In this document: positions 13,882-18,852 of the stretch, in pieces
Position numbering within the stretch: position 1 is the stretch's first letter
How the letters are laid out: the number at the start of each line of letters is the position of its first letter
Source: Bacteroidetes bacterium UBA5697
GTDB taxonomy: Bacteria; Bacteroidota; Bacteroidia; B-17B0; Aurantibacillaceae
Assembly: GCA_002420145.1 (NCBI GenBank)
Contig: DIHL01000090.1
Coordinates: forward strand, 1 to 18,852
Direction: 5' to 3'
Length of the DNA: 18,852 bases
Made by a program: the position numbers and the translations under genes
Notes under the pieces: model-generated
Seen by the model: only the letters and a program-made list of their open reading frames with translations
Database searches by the model: none
What the model was told of the DNA's origin: nothing

Positions 13882-14610
13882 TTAATGATTTATAGATATT
13901 TGTTTTCTTCCGTTAAATCCTGATGCACAACCGAAAAAATATATTTGATACGTTGTCTTTAGTCCAGAAGATTTGAAAATTTCAAATGCTTTGTTTGAAT
14001 TCTCGAATTGAAGAGTATATTTCCATAACATTTTATATTCTTCAGGATTACCAAGTAAAATTCTTCCAAGAATAGGAATGATTTTCCCTAAATATAATCC
14101 ATATAGTTTTTGTAGTAGTTTGTTTTTAGGTTTTGAAACCTCTATAAAAGAAAACTGCCCTCCCGGTTTTAAAATTTGTTCTACAACATTAGCCAATATT
14201 ATAAGTTGTTCTTCATTAAATGTTTTAAGTCCAAATGAGCATATCACTATGTCAAAATGATTTTTAGGGAGTTGATTTTTTAAAATATCTTGATGTAAAA
14301 TATGTATATTAGATTTAAAATATTTAGTATTTTTTTTAGTAGCATAATTTAGCATACCTTCTGAAAAATCCAATGCAGTTAACTCTGCATTAGGGAACCT
14401 TTTCATAGTTGGTCCCCAAGTTTCACCCATTCCACTTAATAAATCGATAATTTTTATTTTCTCAGAAGACTTTTCTATATTTTTTAAAAATTGTTTTCGC
14501 CAACGTATTGAAAACCCAAATGAAGTGATATAATTCATTCGCTCATATGATTGACTCATTTTATCAAAAAGAGTTTTTACATATTCTGGATTATATATAT
14601 TATCAATCAT
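13882..14610 (-). CDS. UbiE/COQ5-like class I SAM methyltransferase
   Basis: A 242-residue S-adenosylmethionine-dependent methyltransferase. It resembles UbiE/MenG: the N-terminal segment LFDKMSQSYERMNYITSFGFSIRWRK (14-39), motif I IIDLLSGMGET (54-64), the acidic end of strand 2 at D81 (TALDFSE), DIVICSFGLKTF (120-131) and the late segment LKPGGQFSFIEVSKP (147-161). The usual 'LGLG' motif and quinone-family C-terminus are less clear, so it may act on a substrate other than demethylmenaquinone; I leave the gene unnamed. The coding sequence looks AT-richer than its neighbours. A terminator separates it from dnaK upstream. Confidence 0.8.
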   Translation of the reverse strand: MIDNIYNPEYVKTLFDKMSQSYERMNYITSFGFSIRWRKQFLKNIEKSSEKIKIIDLLSGMGETWGPTMKRFPNAELTALDFSEGMLNYATKKNTKYFKSNIHILHQDILKNQLPKNHFDIVICSFGLKTFNEEQLIILANVVEQILKPGGQFSFIEVSKPKNKLLQKLYGLYLGKIIPILGRILLGNPEEYKMLWKYTLQFENSNKAFEIFKSSGLKTTYQIYFFGCASGFNGRKQISINH

Positions 14611-14628
14611 TTAGTATATCAAATATAA

Positions 14629-14663
14629 AAAATCCCCTTCAAGATTCCTCTGAAGGGGATTTT
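14629..14663 (-). terminator. Intrinsic terminator of dnaK
   Basis: A 13-bp perfect stem, AAAATCCCCTTCA (14629-14641) with its inverse at 14651-14663, around a nine-base loop. On the minus strand it is followed by a T-run, and it begins about 22 bases past the dnaK stop. A- and T-runs on both sides suggest it could also work in the other direction. Confidence 0.85.
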
Positions 14664-14685
14664 AATTATTAATTTTTAACTAAGC

Positions 14686-16593
14686 TTATTTTACTTCTTC
14701 GTAGTCAACATCCGTTACGTTTTCACCTTTGCTACCTGCGTCTGCATTTGCAGCACCTTCAGCACCTGGGTTAGCAGCGCCACCTTGCTCGTTCATAGCA
14801 GCATACATTTCTTGAGATGCAGCTTCCCATGCAGCGTTTAATGATGTAGTTGCAGTGTCGATAGCAGCTAAATCTTTAGCAGCATGTGCAGTTTTTAATC
14901 CTGTTAAAGCGCTTTCAATCGTTGCTTTTTTCTCTGCTGGAATTTTATCTCCATAATCTTTTAATTGTTTTTCAGATTGGAAAATTAATCCATCAGCTGC
15001 ATTGATTTTTTCTGCTTCTTCTTTTGCTTTTTTATCAGCATCCGCATTCATCTCTGCTTCACGTTTCATTTTCTCAATTTCTTCTTTGCTTAATCCAGAA
15101 GAAGCTTCGATACGAATGTTTTGTGCTTTACCAGTTGCTTTATCTTTAGCAGATACTGATAAGATACCGTTTGCATCAATATCAAATGTTACTTCAATTT
15201 GTGGAACCCCACGTGGAGCTGGCATAATACCATCTAAGTTAAACTGACCAATTGTTCTGTTATCTTTTGCCATCGGACGCTCACCTTGTAATACATGTAA
15301 TTGTACACTTGGTTGGTTATCGCTAGCGGTTGAGAACGTTTCTGTTTTCTTAGAAGGAATCGTTGTATTAGATTCGATTAATTTAGTGAACACTCCACCG
15401 TAAGTTTCGATACCTAAAGATAAAGGTGTTACATCTAATAATAATACGTCTTTTACTTCTCCTGTTAATACACCACCTTGGATAGCAGCACCTAAAGCTA
15501 CAACCTCATCAGGGTTAACTCCTTTGCTTGGAGCTTTTCCGAAGAATTTTTCAACGGCAGCTTGAATAGCTGGAATACGAGTTGAACCACCAACTAAAAT
15601 AATTTCATCAATATCAGAAGTTGATAAACCTGCATTTTTTAATGCTGATTTACAAGGATCAATTGTACGTTGAATTAAACCATCAGCTAGTTGCTCAAAT
15701 TTAGCACGAGTTAATTGCTTCACTAAATGCTTAGGAATACCGTTAACTGGCATAATGTATGGCAAGTTAATTTCAGAAGTTGTTGTGCTAGATAATTCAA
15801 TTTTAGCTTTCTCAGCAGCTTCTTTTAAACGTTGTAAAGCCATTGGATCTTGACGTAAATCAATTCCTTCGTCTTTTTTAAATTCGTCAGCTAACCAGTC
15901 GATAATTAAGTTATCAAAGTCATCACCACCTAAGTGAGTATCACCGTCAGTAGATTTTACTTCAAATACACCATCACCTAATTCTAAAACAGACACGTCA
16001 TGTGTACCACCACCGCAGTCAAACACAACAATTTTCATGTCTTTTCCTTTTTTATCCATACCGTAAGCTAATGCAGCAGCGGTAGGCTCGTTGATGATAC
16101 GTTTTACTTTTAAACCAGCAATTTCACCAGCTTCTTTAGTAGCTTGACGTTGAGCATCGTTAAAGTACGCAGGCACTGTAATAACTGCTTCATCAACAGT
16201 CGTTCCTAAGAAATCTTCAGCTGTTTTTTTCATTTTTTGTAAAATGATAGCCGAAATTTCTTGTGCAGAGTAGTTTCTGTCGTCGATAGATACTCTTGGA
16301 GTTCCATTGTCGCCTTTTACTACTTTGTAAGTCATACGAGGAATTTCTTTTTGAGCTTCGTCAAAAGAAGTTCCCATAAAACGTTTAATAGAAGAAATAG
16401 TTTTTGTTGGGTTGGTGATTGCTTGACGTTTAGCAGGATCTCCTACTTTACGCTCGCCACCTTCAACAAATGCTACGACTGATGGAGTCGTTCTTTTTCC
16501 TTCGTTATTAGCAATAACAACAGCTTCGTTACCCTCCATAACCGCTACGCAGCTATTTGTTGTACCTAAATCTATTCCTATAATTTTTCCCAT
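14686..16593 (-). CDS. dnaK: Molecular chaperone DnaK (Hsp70)
   Basis: ATP-dependent cytosolic chaperone of 635 residues, full length. The ATPase domain begins with IGIDLGTTNSCVAVMEG (5-21) and contains VVFDCGGGTHDVSVLELGDG near 194-213 and VGGSTRIPAIQ near 340. The substrate-binding domain (from about 390) has DVTPLSLGIETYGGVFTKLI and the helical lid follows. The C-terminus ends NVTDVDYEEVK, the EEVD-like tail typical of bacterial DnaK. The linker DVLLLDVTP is intact. No grpE or dnaJ is adjacent. It is bracketed by terminators and appears to be a single-gene unit with its own upstream regulatory region. Confidence 0.98.
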   Translation of the reverse strand: MGKIIGIDLGTTNSCVAVMEGNEAVVIANNEGKRTTPSVVAFVEGGERKVGDPAKRQAITNPTKTISSIKRFMGTSFDEAQKEIPRMTYKVVKGDNGTPRVSIDDRNYSAQEISAIILQKMKKTAEDFLGTTVDEAVITVPAYFNDAQRQATKEAGEIAGLKVKRIINEPTAAALAYGMDKKGKDMKIVVFDCGGGTHDVSVLELGDGVFEVKSTDGDTHLGGDDFDNLIIDWLADEFKKDEGIDLRQDPMALQRLKEAAEKAKIELSSTTTSEINLPYIMPVNGIPKHLVKQLTRAKFEQLADGLIQRTIDPCKSALKNAGLSTSDIDEIILVGGSTRIPAIQAAVEKFFGKAPSKGVNPDEVVALGAAIQGGVLTGEVKDVLLLDVTPLSLGIETYGGVFTKLIESNTTIPSKKTETFSTASDNQPSVQLHVLQGERPMAKDNRTIGQFNLDGIMPAPRGVPQIEVTFDIDANGILSVSAKDKATGKAQNIRIEASSGLSKEEIEKMKREAEMNADADKKAKEEAEKINAADGLIFQSEKQLKDYGDKIPAEKKATIESALTGLKTAHAAKDLAAIDTATTSLNAAWEAASQEMYAAMNEQGGAANPGAEGAANADAGSKGENVTDVDYEEVK

Positions 16594-16645
16594 AATATAT
16601 GTGTTTTTAATTGTTTACGATTTTTTTAAATTATGCAGTACTTTA

Positions 16646-16662
16646 GTCAATGTTTGTGCCAA
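16646..16662 (-). promoter_or_regulatory. Possible sigma-54-like promoter of dnaK
   Basis: On the minus strand TTGGCACAAACATTGAC matches the sigma-54 form TGGCACG, four bases, TTGC, except that the -12 GC is GA and G after TGGCAC is A. It lies about 53 bases before the dnaK ATG, giving a plausible leader of about 40 bases. Upstream, a direct repeat TGTCA, three bases, TGTCA could bind an activator. No good TAnnTTTG box is seen in this leader. Confidence 0.35.
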
Positions 16663-16708
16663 TCCAAAAAGAAGCTGCAATTATGACAGGCTGACACAAA
16701 CAATAAAA

Positions 16709-16739
16709 AACCGCCTAAAATATGTCATTTTAGGCGGTT
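16709..16739 (-). terminator. Intrinsic terminator of the DUF4249 gene
   Basis: A perfect 13-bp stem, AACCGCCTAAAAT (16709-16721) with its inverse at 16727-16739 and a five-base loop. On the minus strand it is followed by a T-run. It starts 23 bases past the stop codon of the lipoprotein gene, and isolates it from dnaK. Confidence 0.88.
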
Positions 16740-16762
16740 AAAAGCGTGAATTTTGTCAGATT

Positions 16763-17896
16763 TTAATTGCAAGGGCCAGGAGCCACAACTCCATCACTTT
16801 TGCAAAATAAATAAGGATATGTGCTTGGATGACAAGCAATTTTATCAATAAAATCATTCCACATATCATGTGTGATGATAGAACGTGAGCTCGTAGAAAA
16901 AATACCTACACCGCCATTAATGTTAGAATAATTAGGTTTGTCTTGAGCTATTGTGTTTGAAGGCTGGTTCACTTGTAAAAAAGTATTCAAAGATTCTGCT
17001 CCAGCTCTAATAACATATTCTAAATAAAATGAACGTCTGTTTTTTATACCAACACTTGTTTTTTTAGACATTTGAAGACCTAAGTTTACATAAAAATCGT
17101 TAGGAGAAAATGTCACTTCCATAGGTTCGCCACCTGCAAGAGTAGACGATTTTTGAGTGGTGAATTTAAAATCAACGTATCCATTGTTAGTTCCACCAGC
17201 TATTAATGAATCAATATAATGAAAACGTAAAACTACATCATACAGTTTAGCATTTGCAATAGAAGTAAATCTGATTTTTTGCGTGCCCGTTAATATCGAG
17301 TAATCAATATAGCCTGTTTGAGCTGTTGGGAAAGAACCTGTAGTTACATAATTACCGTGAGTAGGATATAATGTAGGATGATAAATGAAAGGTTTGTTTG
17401 CATTTGGTTTCACACTATCTATAATCACATTTTGAGAAGTAAATTCTTTACCAGTTTTTTTATTGAAAATAATTAATTTGTATTCTCCTGAGTTGTAAAG
17501 CTTATCTGTAGTTTGCCAAATGGTTTGGTTTGTATTAAAGCCTCCAGAGGCCGTTGTAACAACTGTTCCTGTTAAAACAATTTCTTTTTTAGATGAATTT
17601 CCTACTGTTGTTAGAGTAGGAGTAGTTCCACCAACTAAAAAGCGTTGTAAAGAAACGCGAAGTTCAGCCGTATCATAATTAATTTGATTAACGTCCTGGG
17701 CTGCTGTTAAAGCATCACCATCCGTTAAATAAACCTTGTTAATTCTAACATTTTGAACACTTTCATTTGGATTCAATACAGCATAAACAGATACTGTTTC
17801 TTCTCCTGGAGCCAAAACATCCAAATCATTTTTGCAAGAACTTAAACTAATAAGTGCTATTGCTAATAATCCAGTATATAATTTAATATTTTTCAT
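16763..17896 (-). CDS. DUF4249-like lipoprotein
   Basis: An envelope lipoprotein of 377 residues. The N-terminus MKNIKLYTGLLAIALISLSSC has a lipobox with the lipidated cysteine at 21; the following KND resembles the lysine/acidic surface-export signal described for some Bacteroidota lipoproteins. The next part (ETVSVYAVLNPNESVQNVRINKVYLTDGDA) and the strand-rich remainder resemble the DUF4249 family, which often accompanies TonB-dependent receptors; none is adjacent here. I chose the ATG at 17896 rather than 17926 because the promoter box at 17915-17922 lies downstream of the latter and the lipobox spacing is right only with the former. The ligand is unknown. Confidence 0.82.
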   Translation of the reverse strand: MKNIKLYTGLLAIALISLSSCKNDLDVLAPGEETVSVYAVLNPNESVQNVRINKVYLTDGDALTAAQDVNQINYDTAELRVSLQRFLVGGTTPTLTTVGNSSKKEIVLTGTVVTTASGGFNTNQTIWQTTDKLYNSGEYKLIIFNKKTGKEFTSQNVIIDSVKPNANKPFIYHPTLYPTHGNYVTTGSFPTAQTGYIDYSILTGTQKIRFTSIANAKLYDVVLRFHYIDSLIAGGTNNGYVDFKFTTQKSSTLAGGEPMEVTFSPNDFYVNLGLQMSKKTSVGIKNRRSFYLEYVIRAGAESLNTFLQVNQPSNTIAQDKPNYSNINGGVGIFSTSSRSIITHDMWNDFIDKIACHPSTYPYLFCKSDGVVAPGPCN

Positions 17897-17914
17897 TTTT
17901 AATAAGTAGGATAG

Positions 17915-17944
17915 CAAAGTTACCATTTTTAAGTGAACTCCAAA
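17915..17944 (-). promoter_or_regulatory. Promoter of the DUF4249 lipoprotein gene
   Basis: On the minus strand TTTG (17941-17944) is followed, 18 bases later, by TAACTTTG (17915-17922). Both boxes are perfect matches to the Bacteroidota housekeeping promoter at near-ideal spacing. Transcription should begin near 17908, about 12 bases before the ATG at 17896. Confidence 0.7.
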
Positions 17945-17953
17945 TTATTTCAG

Positions 17954-17961
17954 TAATTTTA
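17954..17961 (+). promoter_or_regulatory. Weak -7-like box before panB
   Basis: TAATTTTA, one mismatch from TAnnTTTG, lies 26 bases before the panB ATG. No clear -33 box is seen. It sits about 10 bases from the divergent lipoprotein promoter, so the two would share upstream DNA. Confidence 0.3.
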
Positions 17962-17987
17962 CAAAAAATACCAGAATAGATCAAATT

Positions 17988-18803
17988 ATGTCAGTTCACA
18001 AAGAAGTTAAAAAGGTAACCACTCATCAATTACAAGAGATGAAACGTCGTGGCGAAAAAATTGCCATGCTTACCGCATACGATTATACCATGGCAAAAAT
18101 TATTGACCATGCTGGCATTGATGTGATTTTGGTTGGTGATAGTGCCAGTAATGTCATGGCTGGTCACGAAACAACTTTGCCAATAACCTTAGATCAAATG
18201 ATATATCATGCTTCTTCGGTTATTAGAGCCATTGACAGAGCCTTGGTAGTGGTTGATTTACCTTTTGGTTCTTATCAAGGTAATTCAAAAGAGGCGTTAA
18301 CTTCTGCTATTAAAATCATGAAAGAAAGTGGAGCCCATGCTGTTAAATTAGAAGGTGGACGAGAAATTAAAGATTCTATTGAACGTATTTTATCGGCTGG
18401 TATCCCAGTAATGGGACATTTGGGTTTAACTCCTCAGTCTATTTATAAATTTGGGACTTACACAGTAAGAGCTAAAGAAGAAGAAGAGGCAAAGCGTCTA
18501 ATTGAAGATGCCAAAATTTTAGAAGAAAGCGGTTGTTTTGCATTGGTTTTGGAGAAAATTCCTGCAAAATTAGCATCAGAAGTGGCAAAAAGTATCTCAA
18601 TTCCTGTTATTGGAATTGGAGCAGGTGGGGGAGTTGACGGGCAGGTTTTAGTGACGCATGATATGTTAGGAATGACTCATGAGTTTAGCCCACGTTTTTT
18701 AAGAAGGTATTTAAACTTATATGAAAGTATGAGTGGAGCTTTTCAGCAATATATTAAAGATGTGAAAAGTAAAGATTTTCCGAATGAGAGTGAACAGTAT
18801 TAG
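17988..18803 (+). CDS. panB: 3-methyl-2-oxobutanoate hydroxymethyltransferase
   Basis: First enzyme of pantothenate (and so coenzyme A) synthesis: it transfers a hydroxymethyl group from 5,10-methylene-tetrahydrofolate to alpha-ketoisovalerate, giving ketopantoate, in the cytosol. At 271 residues it is full length. The TIM-barrel signature residues are present: MLTAYDY (27-33), VGDSASNVMAGHETTLPI (49-66, metal-binding), VDLPFGSY (89-96), VKLEGG (119-124), GHLGLTPQS (143-151), the catalytic glutamate in LVLEKIP (E189) and IGIGAG (208-213). The next segment is GGGVDGQVLV, where GPGCDGQVLV is more usual. It is transcribed away from the lipoprotein gene; panC is not in the window. Confidence 0.97.
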   Translation: MSVHKEVKKVTTHQLQEMKRRGEKIAMLTAYDYTMAKIIDHAGIDVILVGDSASNVMAGHETTLPITLDQMIYHASSVIRAIDRALVVVDLPFGSYQGNSKEALTSAIKIMKESGAHAVKLEGGREIKDSIERILSAGIPVMGHLGLTPQSIYKFGTYTVRAKEEEEAKRLIEDAKILEESGCFALVLEKIPAKLASEVAKSISIPVIGIGAGGGVDGQVLVTHDMLGMTHEFSPRFLRRYLNLYESMSGAFQQYIKDVKSKDFPNESEQY

Positions 18804-18834
18804 TTCACCACAGAGGCACAAAGAGTACAGAGAA
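18804..18834 (+). repeat. CACAGAG-type tandem repeat after panB
   Basis: Three near-repeats CACAGAG (18809-18815), CACAAAG (18817-18823) and TACAGAG (18826-18832), spaced 8 and 9 bases, start immediately after the panB stop. The first part (CACCACAGAGGCAC) resembles the TTAACCACATAG end of the 10183 element. It continues to the window edge, so the full unit is not visible. Confidence 0.65.
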
Positions 18835-18852
18835 TTTTTTGAAATATTTTAT

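Noticed and set aside
17897..17926. Upstream ATG giving the lipoprotein ten extra residues
   Set aside because: The promoter box at 17915-17922 follows it, and the signal peptide length is right only from 17896.

Overview
The window looks like a chromosomal segment of a low-GC member of the Bacteroidota. Evidence is the purH-mreB gene pair, a DUF4249-type lipoprotein, promoter-like boxes of the Bacteroidota form (TTTG, about 19 bases, then TAnnTTTG), almost no Shine-Dalgarno sequences, and protein sequences typical of that phylum. I cannot place it in a family with confidence. No tRNA, rRNA, CRISPR array, phage module or transposase is visible. Genes fill most of the window, and the longest gene-free stretch (10129-10383, 255 bp) is largely a palindromic repeat element.

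Layout: (1) 138-3402, minus strand: purH, then mreB, then a small outer-membrane beta-barrel protein. (2) 3563-8930, plus strand: a PAP2 lipid phosphatase overlapping a secreted propeller-like protein; a four-helix-bundle (23S rRNA intervening-sequence / Avd-like) gene enclosed by inverted heptamer repeats; a polytopic membrane protein resembling GT-C or polysaccharide-polymerase proteins; an APC amino acid permease; and a small unknown protein. (3) 8954-10128, minus strand: a SixA-like histidine phosphatase and an orphan ABC ATPase, separated by a REP-like hairpin. (4) 10384-11870, plus strand: overlapping plsC, gatC and a GNAT acetyltransferase. (5) 11876-14610, minus strand: a SpoIIE-type phosphatase translationally coupled to a small unknown protein, a secreted amidase, and a UbiE-like methyltransferase. 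(6) 14686-17896, minus strand: dnaK and a DUF4249 lipoprotein, each followed by a clear terminator. (7) 17988-18803, plus strand: panB, followed directly by a CACAGAG-type repeat.

Most genes are housekeeping functions: purine synthesis, cell shape, phospholipid synthesis, tRNA-dependent amidation, protein folding, pantothenate synthesis, peptidoglycan turnover and transport. The accessory signal lies between the genes. There are four kinds of short repeat: heptamer arrays around the four-helix-bundle gene, a palindromic element of about 162 bp upstream of plsC, a REP hairpin, and a CACAGAG repeat after panB. The strongest candidate for an unusual system is the four-helix-bundle gene with its inverted repeats, which also supply the end of its own reading frame and abut both neighbouring genes. 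The phosphatase plus small-protein pair is a plausible but unproven partner-switch module.
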